A DNA stretch of 64,000 nucleotides from Fremontodendron californicum (GCA_030761205.1 JAULJL010000002.1:22237010-22301009), one strand, 5' to 3'. Positions 1-9,858 are shown, numbered from the stretch's first letter. The notes: generated by a model not told the origin, from the letters alone. Translations and numbers: made by a program.

Positions 1-2421
1 GAAAAATCTAATCGACACAAAACCGAAAAAATATGAATCAGGGGTATTTTGGTCATTTTACCCAAAATTTTATTTTTGGTTCGTATATGGTACCAATAGA
101 CTCTGGGATCATAGAGGATCACAATATGATGCTTAGATTGAAAATTTGACATTTTTTTTACTCAAAAAGTTAAGTGAAAACTAGATACGCCTTTAGTTTA
201 ACTTAAAGGAGTGAAAATCCGGAACTGGCCGTGAGAAGGTCCAAAAAAGGTTTTAAGTAAATAAATGGATTCATATGGACATAAAAGGATGTTAGAAAGC
301 TGTTGGTGAAATCAGAATGGGAACCAGAGCTAAAATTGAAAAAGTGTTAATGTTGACCCGTACAAGTTCCGAGGCTCAGATTTGATGTTCGGGATATCAA
401 AAAATTACAAAACCTTGCGTACTAGTGTAAAATGATATTTTAAACATATCCGTGCTGAGACAAGTGAGAAATGAGCTTCTGAACGTAAAAATTTCATGTG
501 GGCCCTATTTAGGCACTAAAAGACAAAAAGTGGGCTAAAGGGGTATTTTTGTCATTTGTCTTGGTAAATGGCCATAAAAATCAGCCAAGAAACCCCTTAA
601 TCTGCCGTGACCTTCATTTTTTATGCCTTAAGAGTTCCTTCTTCTTCAACCTTGAGTAACCTAACAGAAGTGAAGAAAACTCCATAACCAAAAACTTGTA
701 AGCTTGATCTTTTGATTTTTACTCATTACCAAGCCAACAAAACACATATTTCTACTATCCAGAAGGCAAGGATTACTTATTTGGTGTTATTTTTTCAAGA
801 AATCATGAGAAACTATGTGTTTCACTTTATGACCATTTTTGCCTTAAGTGGTTTCCAACATAGTCACCACCTTAAACCACCACCATAGGTAGTCATAAAT
901 CAACCTCTACATCTATTTTTTGTGGTTGATTGAGTGAAAAAGTGGCTTGGAGTTGGAAATCTAAGCTTGGCCGAATTCACCATGTTGGCCAACCACTTTG
1001 TGCCGCCACTTCCACCACCATCCGAGGCCACCGTTAGATTTGCTAGGCTTGGGGGAGCAACTTTCTAGTTGATTGTTGCTCCAGATTTCCATCCGAGCTA
1101 GGTGTAAAAATTATAAAGTTTAAATAGCTAAGCTGTAAATTTTTGGATTGTAGTGAATTAGCTAGAATTTGGATATTGTGAATGTTTCCAAATTTATAAA
1201 ATATTTATGAAATTGTTGTTTATGTACTAGGAGCGCAGATTAGCTAAGTCCGTGGTTGGAAGAGCCCTGGAGCACGAGGATCCAATTTCTTTCGCTTAGC
1301 GCACTGTGAGTAAACGTGTAGCGATAGACGTAGGATCGTTAGATTATGTTATGACATACTGACTGTGATTGTATGAATGTATGATGAATAATTACCTTAT
1401 GATATCGAGTTCTTGTAAAGACGTGAGAAAAAGGTCCAAGGAATGGACAAGTGATGATTATGTAATAATCCGAGATTGTCGTATGAGTGGTCGACCGTAT
1501 GGCGCCATATTGTTCCTTGCTAGTATGCTTATTTAAATGCTTTGTGATGCATGTTTATTGTAATGTTAAGCTATACCAAATTTATAGGCTGCCATTGTGC
1601 CATACTAGATTTATAGGCTGCCATTGTGCCTTACCAGATTTGTAGGTTGCCATTAAGCTCTACCGGTTTTGTAGAGGCCTTCGAGCCCTACCGATTTTGT
1701 AGGAGCCTTCGTTCCCTACCGGTTTTGTAGAAGCCTTCGAGCCTTACCGATTTTGTAGGAGCCTTCGTGCCCTACCAGTTGTAGGAGCTTTTGAACCCTA
1801 CCGATTTGTAGGAGTCTACGGACCCTACCGGATGTTATAGTTGTTTGTGATGTTGGATAGAAACATCCAGGTGATATTAGTTAATATAACTTACGTTTGT
1901 TCACTGGGTCCTCCTGACTCACTCTTTAGTTATTTTTCCTTTTTAGATACTGATCTACCCGGTCCCTCATCCACCCCGCCGACTTAGTTCTTGACGCTAG
2001 TCGATGAGCATGACTTGTCGTTTTGACGAGGTGATCCGTTACTTTATGGAGGAGCCATGCATAGTCACCTAGAGATGTCATATGTTATTTTGTCTAAGTA
2101 TGTTGTATTATGTGTCATGCAGTTATCCAGTCGGAGATCGAGATTGTTGTGTATATTTTTGGTATTGTATATAAATATATGCATTGTGGTTCACTTTGTG
2201 CGTCTGTTGCGGGGCATCTCGGTTACTTCGTCATTGGAGGTGTCCTAATCGGGATGTCATGTGTTATTATTATTGTGTGCATGTTTTGCAGGTTCGATAA
2301 GCCCCCCTTATCGGGCGAGGTCATGTCGAAATTTTGTTAGGTATATGTATGGTTAAGGCTTCGGAGGCAAGGGTACATACTTGCGTCTGGCCGATCACAC
2401 TCCCGGAGTTGGGATGTGACA
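1..2421 (+). repeat. Left (5') LTR of element A, truncated by window start
   Basis: It aligns along its whole length with 16987-19306, so about 282 bases of its 5' end lie outside the window. It ends in CA at 2421, directly before a tRNA-iMet-like primer site. Compared with the right LTR it keeps about 85 bases near 2080-2160 that the right copy has lost. No functional ORF is expected here; the short open frames at 2057-2340 are chance. Confidence 0.93.
1573..1835 (+). repeat. 28-30 bp tandem repeats inside the left LTR of element A
   Basis: About eight or nine imperfect copies of a unit containing CTACCGGTTTTGTAGGAGCC, with variants in which the first half changes to CCAGATTTGTAGG. The same array, with different copies, occurs in the right LTR at about 18555-18790, so it predates the insertion of this element. 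Confidence 0.85.
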
Positions 2422-2425
2422 AAGT

Positions 2426-2443
2426 TGGTATTAGAGCATTATC
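2426..2443 (+). other. Primer binding site of element A (tRNA-iMet type)
   Basis: The sequence TGGTATTAGAGCATTATC lies four bases after the LTR end. It matches the usual plant initiator-methionine tRNA primer site TGGTATCAGAGC with one mismatch (T for C), consistent with a decayed Tekay element. Confidence 0.85.
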
Positions 2444-2563
2444 CAGAGGTCGGTGACTGGACACTTGTCCATAATGTAATGGATCACTTGTCAATTATAG
2501 TGGATAATACGGGGGTTGAATAGATGAGGGTACCTAATGATTAAGTTTTTGTCTCAGGTTACT

Positions 2564-3800
2564 ATGCCCCCCGGTACGAAAAACACGGGGTAGGCGAAGG
2601 GAACAAACATCTAGGGTTCCCGATCAGGCCTCCGCGGGACGTCCGAATCCTATTCCTAGAGAACGAGAACAGACTGCTGGATCAGCTAGGGGGTCAGCAG
2701 CAGGTAATAGGGTAGAACAATAATCTGCTGAGATTCATGAGATACGTCAGGAGGTTAGGTACCTAATAGATCTACTAGCAGATTAGAGGCAATAGAGATA
2801 GGACCAGGCTCCTCCAGGTCCTCCATGGCCACAAAATCCCCCGGAGGGATAGCAGCCCGCCCAACAGGGGTCGTATCTGCAGTGACATTATATGAGTTTC
2901 GATAGAATAAGTCACCGATATTTTTTGGGATTGAGCTTGACTCAGACCAATAGGATGTATGTGGTCGGTTATGTGTGGCTCTCGAATGCTCACCAGTTAG
3001 GGCTGTGGAGTTGACTAGTTATCAGTTGACGGGGGTAGCCTATGAGTGGTATAAGACCCTATTGAGAAGCTGGCCAGTGGGTAGCCCTTCATTAGAATGG
3101 TCTGAGTTTTATAATGCTTATATTGAGCGATTCATGCCTGAGAGTCTATGAGATGCTAAGGCTCAAGAGTTTGAGTTATTACAGACTGAGGGCATGTCAG
3201 TGTTGGATTATGATACTAAGTTTAATCACTTAGCGAAGTATGCGCCACATATGGTGATGACTGATACTATGAAGGCTAAGAGGTTTGCTAATGGCCTTAG
3301 GGAGTACTTATTTAGAGCGATACCAGTAACGTGGACCTTTACGTACTCCGATGTTCTTGATGCAGCCTTACAATTTGAGGCAAGGGCCAAAGAGAGGTAG
3401 GTTGACCGTGAGCCTTGGAAGAAGGCCAGGACTAGGAGATAGGGTTTTAGGCAGTCTGGTCTAGGCAGATCAGGAGCACCTAGTAGTGCTGGTATTGTGG
3501 TTCGAGGACAGAGCAGTCAAAGTAGATCGGTTACCCGGTTATCAGGTAACACTGGGAGATCAGGAGCTCCCCATTGTCAGAGTTTTGGTTATCCGTATTT
3601 TGGACGATACTGAAGACCTGGTACTTGTTTCAGATGCGGTCAGCCGGGGCATATGAAGAAGGACTGTCCGCTGAATCTTTCTCGACCCACGTACACTATA
3701 GTTGCACCGCCCCTAGTTATTACGCCAGCTGCTACTATTGGATCAGTGGCCTAGTTAGTGGGCAAAGGCACAACAGGAAGAGGTACATAGTCTGGAGATA
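2564..3800 (+). pseudogene. gag of element A (broken)
   Basis: The reading starts at an ATG (2564) followed by codons resembling the chromovirus gag start. A capsid-like stretch is open at 3194-3400. A CCHC zinc knuckle is readable at 3626-3667 (C-X2-C-X4-H-X4-C, beginning CFRCGQPGH). Stop codons and frameshifts occur throughout, for example at 2712, 3401 and 3441, so no functional gag can be made. The function of an intact gag would be RNA packaging and particle assembly. Confidence 0.85.
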
Positions 3801-3811
3801 GGGGACAGACT

Positions 3812-4736
3812 ATGGGGGGTAGAGGACAGACTACAGAGGGTCGAGGACAGGCCAGGGCATTTGTGCTGAATCCTCAAGACGCGCAGGCGTCGAATGCAGT
3901 TGTGACAGGTACATTTGATATTTGTTCCAAACAGGCTGTAGTGTTATTTGATTCGGTGTTACGCACTCCTTTATATTCCCTTCCTTTGCTTCGTGTTTGA
4001 ACATAAGTTATGATATGTTAAATGATCCGTTGATAGTGCTTACTCCGATAGGGGAGGTTTACCTCGTGAACAGAATATTGAAAGGATGTGAAATACGGAT
4101 CGAAGGTGAGATATTTTTGGTAGATCTAATTGAATTAGATATACTTGAGTTTGATGTGGTTTTGGGCATGGACTGGTTGTCTGCCCATCATGCGGTATTG
4201 GATTGCCACGAGAAGGTGGTATTGTTAAGAATACCGGGTAAACATGTGTTGAGGTATCAAGGAGATCGTAGAACGACTTCGCCACACTTGACTTCGATAA
4301 TTAGTGCCAGGAAATTGTTAACGAAGGGTTGCCAAGGATTTTTGGCATATGTATATGATGCGGATTCCCGTGGTAGAGGATTTCCCCTATTTTTTCCTGA
4401 GGAGCTGCCAGGACTTCCATCGGATAGGGAGATTGAGTTTTGCATAGATGTACCCCCGGGAACACAGCCGATATCCATTCCTCCTTATCGTATGGCTCCG
4501 TTGGAGCTAAGGGAACTAAAGGTTCAGTTGCATGATCTTCTTGGGGTGCTCCAATTTTATTTGTTAAGAAGAAGGATGGATCGTTACGGTTGTGTATTGA
4601 CTACAGACAGTTGAATAAAGTGACGACGAAGAATAAGTATCCGTTGCCTAGGATTGATGATTTATTCGATGCAAGGAGCTCAGTGCTTTTCTAAGATAGA
4701 TCTTAGATCAGGGTACCATTAGCTTCGCATCAGGAG
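3812..4736 (+). pseudogene. Protease and 5' part of reverse transcriptase of element A (broken)
   Basis: The frame at 3997-4614 contains the C-terminal half of the retropepsin-like region (VVLGMDWLSAHHAVLDC) and then the N-terminus of RT (PPYRMAPLELRELKVQL). A frameshift near 4545 separates this from the next RT block, readable at 4550-4740 (CIDYRQLNK, then KYPLPRIDDLFD). The expected DTGA/DSGA protease active site is degraded: the segment around 3940 reads as a valine-leucine-phenylalanine-aspartate-serine stretch followed by a changed residue. The gene stops at the insertion point of element F and resumes at 14135. Confidence 0.85.
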
Positions 4737-4741
4737 GGAAG
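4737..4741. repeat. Target site duplication GGAAG, left copy, for element F
   Basis: GGAAG lies immediately before the TG of the F 5' LTR and is repeated exactly at 14135-14139 after the CA of its 3' LTR. This is the 5-bp signature of Ty3/gypsy integration. Confidence 0.96.
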
Positions 4742-5072
4742 TGATAACTCGTATAATTATATAGTTTTTAGTTATGTTTTATTATTGTTTTGTGTCAAAT
4801 ACGAGTTATTATTGTTTAGTCTAATTGTGTTTATGATCTTTTATATTTTTATGTAATTTGGTGTTTTTCACAAGTTTCTTTGAGTGATTTCAGATTACTA
4901 GAATTAAGGGCAAATCCAGTTCAGTTCCAGTTCCGACACCTTTTACCATATCAGCTATATCTCGAGTTTCACTGAAGCAATAAGGCTGAACTTTGTATCC
5001 CTGCAAAGCTAAGAGGCATATCTATCTTTTTCATGTTTTACACTTCTTGAAACGGAGTCGTTTTCCCTAGCG

Positions 5073-5277
5073 AAATCGACCATCAAGTTGGCTGATGTGC
5101 AATGACGTCTGTTCTGCACCGTTTTGGTATGTTGACCATATCTTCCGATCCACGTACGCAAATGATCTGATTCCAACGGCTATGGATCCGTAACTGATAG
5201 GGGTATATTTTTCTAGAAGACCATTTTATCAGATCGAGCCTCCAACATTGACAAAATCGACCATCAAGCTGGCTGAT
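5073..5277 (+). promoter_or_regulatory. 24-bp direct repeat in U3 of the element F LTR (possible enhancer-like pair)
   Basis: Positions 5073-5096 and 5254-5277 both read AAATCGACCATCAAG, then T or C, then TGGCTGAT. There is one mismatch, and the copies are 181 bp apart. Both lie upstream of the TATA box at 5389 and the pair is present in both LTRs. Regulatory function is inference. Confidence 0.4.
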
Positions 5278-5388
5278 CAGAATTGTCATACAATATGACG
5301 AAAATTGTTAGAAAAATGCACCCACCTATTATACCTACCTTTGAAATTTGTAAAGCTTGTCTCTTGTCATTTAGCCCTCCAAAATGTG

Positions 5389-5396
5389 TATAAATA
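5389..5396 (+). promoter_or_regulatory. TATA box of the element F LTR promoter
   Basis: TATAAATA followed by GAGGGCC, about 650 bp into the LTR. Transcription would be expected to start around 5415-5425, setting U3 at about 670 bp. An AATAAA at 5452-5457 lies shortly downstream, and the same features recur in the 3' LTR (TATA at 13305). Confidence 0.65.
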
Positions 5397-6224
5397 GAGG
5401 GCCTTGGATGAGTATTGGAAAAGATTGATACATTGGTAGGATAGCCATTGTAATAAAATTCTCTAAGTTTTCTTTTTCTTTCCTTTCTCTAGTTTTCTTT
5501 TTCTTCTTACATTTCTTTTCATTTTATTCATATCTAGTATGTGTTTCTAATCATATTGTTGAGGTGATGAGGTGAAGCTCTTGGTAAATGCTAAGGTTAG
5601 TCTCTTAAACATGAGCTAAAATGAATCATCATTTATAAACACTAGTATAGATAATATTTTCTTTTGGTTTAAAATCATACTTGCAAAGTAGGGATCTTGA
5701 TTCATTATTGACAATGAAAATGGCACAGTAAATGCTTGGTTTCATAACCTTGATTTGTTGTAGACATATACCTTGGCATAAGGAATGCTTGGACTCTTTT
5801 TATGAGTTTTGAGGACACCAAATGAACATAATATCATATGCTATGGACGTTGGACAATTTGGACTGAATTGCTAAACCTTCCGATTGGAACCTCCCTTAT
5901 GTGTGGATTTCAATTGTGTAATAAAACAAGATTAATCTTAGCATAACACCAAGAGTGGATTCTCTAACCTCAACATATTTTCTTATTGTTTTTTATATCT
6001 TGTTTAATTTCTTTTATTTTATTTTGTTTATTTTGTTCTCTAATATCTTGTTTATCTTGTTTTGTTCCCTAATATCTTGTTTACTTTCTTTTTCTTATAT
6101 ATTTATAAACTTATACTTACTAATACGCTTCCCTGTGGTTCGACCTCGGACACCCGAGAATTTATTACTTGAACATAACCTGCACTTGGGTTTACAACTC
6201 TTAATTGAGTTTCCATCAAGTTTT

Positions 6225-6242
6225 TGGCGCCGTTGCCGGGGA
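6225..6242 (+). other. Primer binding site of element F (tRNA-Asp)
   Basis: TGGCGCCGTTGCCGGGGA lies six bases after the LTR end. It is the exact complement of the 3' end of plant tRNA-Asp including CCA. A tRNA-Asp primer is typical of the Athila/Calypso lineage and is shared with element E. Confidence 0.92.
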
Positions 6243-6261
6243 AGCAATACTAAGTATATAA

Positions 6262-6385
6262 GTTTATAAGTATATTTATTGGCTGGTTATACCGCCTAAT
6301 TTATAAGTATATTTATTTTTATTGGCTGGTTATACCGCCTAATTTGTATATATTTATTTTTATTGGCTGGTTATACCGCCTAATT
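6262..6385 (+). repeat. Three tandem copies of a ~37-43 bp unit in the leader of element F
   Basis: Between the primer site and gag the block containing ATTGGCTGGTTATACCGCC occurs three times, preceded by A/T-rich sequence of varying length. The conserved core has limited inverted symmetry (GGC...GCC). It lies where packaging or dimerisation signals of retroelement RNA are expected; that role is inference. Confidence 0.75.
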
Positions 6386-6498
6386 TTGTTCATTAACTTT
6401 GTTTTATGCTTGTTTGGCGACGTGATTTTAGATCTCGTCGTTTAGTTAGATTTTATTGTGAAACTTTTTCAGGTAATCTTTCTAATACAACTCCTACC

Positions 6499-9144
6499 AT
6501 GGCTGACAATGAAAGTGTTCATGCTGAAGATGAGAACAGACAAGTACGCACCATGCGTGACTACTTGCAACCAACTCGAAGCTCATCACCCTCTTGTTTT
6601 ATTTTTCCTCTCAATGCAAACAACTTTCGTTTTAAACCAGGTATGATAGCTTTGCTTCCAAATTTCTATGGGTTGGAATCGGAAAGTGCTTACTCGTTTT
6701 TAAAAGACTTCGAAGATGTATGTGTCACCTTTAATGACCAACAATGTACAAATGAAATTGTCAAGCTAAAATTAATTCCTTTTTCTTTAAAAGATAAAGC
6801 AAAAATTTGGCTTCATAATTTAAAACCAAGGTCAATTGGCACATGGCATGAATTACAAACTGAGTTTCTAAAGAAATTTTTCCCAGCACATAAAACTACT
6901 GCTTTGAAAAGACAGATTCAAAATTTCAATCAAAATCAAAATGAAGCATTTTTTCAGTGCTGGGAGCGTTTTAAAGATTTGTTAAGTTCTTGTCCACATC
7001 ATGGTTTTGAAAAATGGCGTCTTATTAGTTTCTTTTATGAAAGTTTAACTCCCGAAACTAAACAATTTGTTGAAACAATGTGTAACGGTGAGTTTCTAGA
7101 AAAAGAACCTGAAGAAGCCTTTGACTACCTAGACCATTTGGCAGATAACTCTCGAGCTTGGCACACAGATAATTCCTCTGAAAGTTCCAATAGATCTAAT
7201 CTTGTTTCTAACAGAGGTAAATATCATTTTAGTCAAGAAGATGAGATAAAAGCTAAAGTAGCTAATTTGGCTAGAAAGATTGAAGCCATGGAACTTAGAG
7301 AAGTAAAAGAAGTCAAAACGGTTAAAAATGAAGAAAGTTGTGGAATTTGTGAAATCATGGGACACCCCACTTCTGAATGTCCAAACATTCCCATTCTTAA
7401 AGAAGCGTTGCATGATCAAGTAAATTCCATAAACACATTTAAAAAGCCTTTTCCTTCTCCTTACTCTGAAACGTATAACCCTGAATGGAGAAATCATCCC
7501 AACTTCAGTTGGCGGAATAATAATCATGTTCAGGTACCACAATCTCAAAAGCCGGGCAACACTTTTTCCTATCAGCCTTCACGTGTACAAACCTTGGAAG
7601 AGACATTGCAAGCATTCATGCAAACACAAGCAAATGTGAATAGCCGGACTTCACAGGACATTAATGAGATCAAAAACACCTTGTCCACATTGACAGCTTC
7701 ATTACGCACTCAAGAAAAAGGTAAGTTTCCTGCTCAACCTCAGCCTAACCCTTCTACTCAATGTCTTGTTTCTTGCTCCAATGAAACTCAACAGGAAAAT
7801 GCCAGTTCTATCACAACTCTTCGAAGTGGAAAGGCAATTGACAAAAAGATTCCATCAAAAGACCAAGATCCTCTTTCCCCTCCGAAAAGTATTGGTAAGG
7901 ATGATGGTAAGTCTGAACTTCTTGAAAATTTGGACAAAGAAAAAGGTATGCATCCTGCTCCTTTTCCTCAAATGTTGCAAACAATAAAGAATTTGAATCA
8001 AAATGCAGAAATTTATGATCTTTTCAAACAAGTTAAGATTAACATTCCTTTATTGGATGCAATCAAACAAGTTCCATCTTATGCTAAATTTTTGAAGGAC
8101 ATGTGCACATTTAAAAGGAAACATAATGTACAGAAGAAAGCATTTCTGACGGAAAGTGTGAGCTCAATCATTCAGCACCTTACTCCACCAAAATTCAAAG
8201 ATCCTGGATGTCCAACAATCTCATGCATCATTGGAAACACTAGAATAGAACGTGCATTGCTTGATCTTGGTGCTAGTGTTAATCTTTTGCCTTTTTCTGT
8301 TTATCAACAGTTAGGTTTAGGTGAACTCAAGGAAACACCTGTTACACTTCAACTAGCTGATCGTTCTGTAAAAATACCTCGAGGGATAGTTGAAGATGTT
8401 TTGGTTCAAATTGATAATTTTTACTTCCCTGTTGATTTTATTGTTTTGGACACACATCCTGTTTCAAATCCAAATGTTCAAATTCCTGTTATATTAGGCC
8501 GTCCATTTCTTGCAACTTCTAATGCTCTGATAAATTGCAGGAATGGTATGTTGAACATTTCTTTTGGAAATATGACTTTAGAATTAAATGTGTTCAACAC
8601 TTGCAAGCAACCTGGTGATGATTCAGAAGTACATGAAGTGGATTTCATTGAAGAACTTGTTCATGAACATCTCACCACTACCACATTCCATGATCCTTTA
8701 GAAGCTTATTTAATTGAATGTGAGTTTGATAATGCTTCAGAAATTTCACACACTGATTCTTTGTTAAATTCTTTTCAGGTTAAGCATTGTTGGAAACAAA
8801 AACTTGAGGAACTCAGAAAAGATGCATATGAGAATTCTAAAATTCATAAAGAAAGAACTAAAGCCTTTCATGACAAGTTAATTTCAAGAAAAACATTTGA
8901 TGTTGGGCAAAAAGTTCTACTTTATAATTCTAGACTTCACATATTTCCTGGTAAGTTGAGATCAAGATGGACTGACCCATTTGTGGTTAAGCATGTGTAT
9001 CATTATGGAGCAGTTGACATTGAGAATCCTCAAAATGGTAACGTATTCAAGGTAAATGGACAAAGACTCAAACTCTTTTTGGAAAATCATGTTACTCAAG
9101 AAGAGGTTGTTTTTCTTTCTGATCCTTGTTTTGAAAATAACTAG
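6499..9144 (+). CDS. Gag-protease polyprotein fused to integrase C-terminus (element F)
   Basis: An intact ORF. The frame is open from 6406, but the better start is the ATG at 6499, which begins with the MAD-type N-terminus matching gag of element E and gives 881 aa. Counting from 6406: Athila gag core about residues 85-245; CCHC zinc knuckle C312, C315, H320, C325; an HPNFSW motif; retropepsin-like domain with active site D620-L-G-A-S624 and an ILGRPFL block near 697-702. Directly after the protease linker the frame enters the integrase C-terminal module (residues about 791-905, with LLYNSRLHIFPGKLRSRW and the GPY/F-like W855-TDPF). RT, RNase H and the integrase core (about 900 codons in E) are absent without loss of frame. 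The protein could make particles and process itself but cannot reverse-transcribe. A pyrimidine-CAG at 8771-8778 marks the fusion region and resembles a 3' splice site. Confidence 0.93.
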   Translation: MADNESVHAEDENRQVRTMRDYLQPTRSSSPSCFIFPLNANNFRFKPGMIALLPNFYGLESESAYSFLKDFEDVCVTFNDQQCTNEIVKLKLIPFSLKDKAKIWLHNLKPRSIGTWHELQTEFLKKFFPAHKTTALKRQIQNFNQNQNEAFFQCWERFKDLLSSCPHHGFEKWRLISFFYESLTPETKQFVETMCNGEFLEKEPEEAFDYLDHLADNSRAWHTDNSSESSNRSNLVSNRGKYHFSQEDEIKAKVANLARKIEAMELREVKEVKTVKNEESCGICEIMGHPTSECPNIPILKEALHDQVNSINTFKKPFPSPYSETYNPEWRNHPNFSWRNNNHVQVPQSQKPGNTFSYQPSRVQTLEETLQAFMQTQANVNSRTSQDINEIKNTLSTLTASLRTQEKGKFPAQPQPNPSTQCLVSCSNETQQENASSITTLRSGKAIDKKIPSKDQDPLSPPKSIGKDDGKSELLENLDKEKGMHPAPFPQMLQTIKNLNQNAEIYDLFKQVKINIPLLDAIKQVPSYAKFLKDMCTFKRKHNVQKKAFLTESVSSIIQHLTPPKFKDPGCPTISCIIGNTRIERALLDLGASVNLLPFSVYQQLGLGELKETPVTLQLADRSVKIPRGIVEDVLVQIDNFYFPVDFIVLDTHPVSNPNVQIPVILGRPFLATSNALINCRNGMLNISFGNMTLELNVFNTCKQPGDDSEVHEVDFIEELVHEHLTTTTFHDPLEAYLIECEFDNASEISHTDSLLNSFQVKHCWKQKLEELRKDAYENSKIHKERTKAFHDKLISRKTFDVGQKVLLYNSRLHIFPGKLRSRWTDPFVVKHVYHYGAVDIENPQNGNVFKVNGQRLKLFLENHVTQEEVVFLSDPCFENN

Positions 9145-9302
9145 ATGTAAATATAATTTTTACTAATCTTCAAAAAAAAAAAAATACATTTTTTTTAACC
9201 CCGGTTAAATGGCGGATAACGGTACTCCGTGATTATTTAAGTCGGTTCCATCAGCTACCCACAAAACTGATATTGTATATAAATTTCTCTTTCATTTTAT
9301 TT
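9145..9302 (+). other. Spacer between gag-protease and the first accessory ORF
   Basis: It holds an A-run, a T-run and a stretch around 9198-9265 resembling the sequence that follows integrase in Athila elements. No ORF is seen. It ends in the pyrimidine tract of the next feature. Confidence 0.6.
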
Positions 9303-9321
9303 TATTTCATTTTTTTTCAGG
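9303..9321 (+). promoter_or_regulatory. Candidate 3' splice site immediately before the cysteine-rich ORF
   Basis: A T-rich tract running into TTTTTTTCAG at 9311-9320, followed by G and then the ATG at 9322. An acceptor one base from a start codon is what would be expected if this ORF were translated from a spliced subgenomic RNA. A possible leader donor is CAG|GTAATC at 6470-6477. Both sites are predictions. Confidence 0.5.
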
Positions 9322-9858
9322 ATGGATGATATTCTCAAAAGATTGCAGAAACGATTTCCTCCTTTTCCTCGGAATATTTTACTGAAGCTTTACCAAGTTC
9401 GATTAGAAAGATTAAGAATGCTTATGAACAAAGGGATTCCTGAAGACATACGTTGGATAATTGAAGCCAAGGTACGTGAAGATGAATATCTTCCTGTTTT
9501 GCATTTACCAGGTACAGGTAGAAGCACTTATGCAAAGAAGCGACGAGCAAAGCGCATGAGTTCAAATTGCCACAAGTGTGCACGATGGACGTGTAACGGT
9601 AAATGTCGTTCTATTGGGATTCCGTCCTCTAATCGAGATGATAAAATTGAATTCATTAAGGATGGACTGAGTAAGGAGAATTTGGGTAATATCCAACTTT
9701 CTCTTGAGACGCATCCTAGTGGAGACGTACAAAGAGAAATTCTTGATTTATGGCCGCAATTCCAAAGGGAATGGCAACATCTTGGGAATCTGATGATAAA
9801 AGACCCTGTTTGCCAGCTTGTAAGAAAACTGGATGGGAAGCATATCCTCGACTCATAG
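9322..9858 (+). CDS. Basic cysteine-rich protein resembling plant flexivirus nucleic-acid-binding proteins (element F accessory ORF 1)
   Basis: An intact 178-aa ORF, absent from ordinary Athila elements. The N-terminal 60 residues are helical-looking and rich in Leu, Arg and Lys. They are followed by a basic motif at 66-79 (GRSTYAKKRRAKRM) and a four-cysteine cluster C83-X2-C86-X4-C91-X3-C95. Shortly after comes KIEFIKDGL (108-116). The order basic GRSxYAxxRRA motif, then CxxC-containing zinc-finger-like cluster, then a short FI-x-x-G block is the pattern of the cysteine-rich nucleic-acid-binding proteins of carlaviruses and relatives (Betaflexiviridae). Some of these suppress RNA silencing or act on host transcription. 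The Cys spacing is shorter than in the viral family and the C-terminal 60 residues (W144, W151) are not recognised. Homology is my reading by eye. Alternative: an unrelated basic zinc-binding protein. Confidence 0.6.
   Translation: MDDILKRLQKRFPPFPRNILLKLYQVRLERLRMLMNKGIPEDIRWIIEAKVREDEYLPVLHLPGTGRSTYAKKRRAKRMSSNCHKCARWTCNGKCRSIGIPSSNRDDKIEFIKDGLSKENLGNIQLSLETHPSGDVQREILDLWPQFQREWQHLGNLMIKDPVCQLVRKLDGKHILDS

Larger units (their letters stand above)
4742..6218 (+). repeat. 5' LTR of element F
   Basis: 1477 bp, beginning TGATAACTCG and ending TTCCATCA. I compared it with 12658-14134 line by line and found one substitution (C at 5177, T at 13093) and no indel. It holds a TATA box at 5389, an AATAAA at 5452 and a direct repeat in the presumed U3. 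The small open frames inside it are present in both LTRs and look non-coding. Confidence 0.97.

Noticed and set aside
3997..4614. 205-codon ORF of element A as an intact gene
   Set aside because: It is only a fragment of the protease-RT region that survives between a frameshift and stops; the rest of pol is broken.
5083..5289. 68-codon - strand ORF, also at 12999-13205
   Set aside because: It lies in the U3 of the F LTR in both copies, has no recognisable domain and is duplicated only because the LTR is.
6225..6242. tRNA-Asp, tRNA-Arg or tRNA-Met gene fragments
   Set aside because: Only the 18 bases complementary to the tRNA 3' end occur, directly after LTRs, so these are primer binding sites.
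5955..6269. 104-codon + strand ORF, with a relative at 13871-14149
   Set aside because: T-rich LTR sequence translating to Phe/Leu/Ile; in one copy it runs through the primer site, in the other into the flanking RT.
7129..7548. 139-codon - strand ORF
   Set aside because: Antisense shadow of the well-supported gag ORF of element F.
8263..8277. DLGAS instead of DTGA/DSGA as a sign of a dead protease
   Set aside because: Element E has the same DLGAS, and the lineage commonly shows it, so it is not evidence of inactivation.
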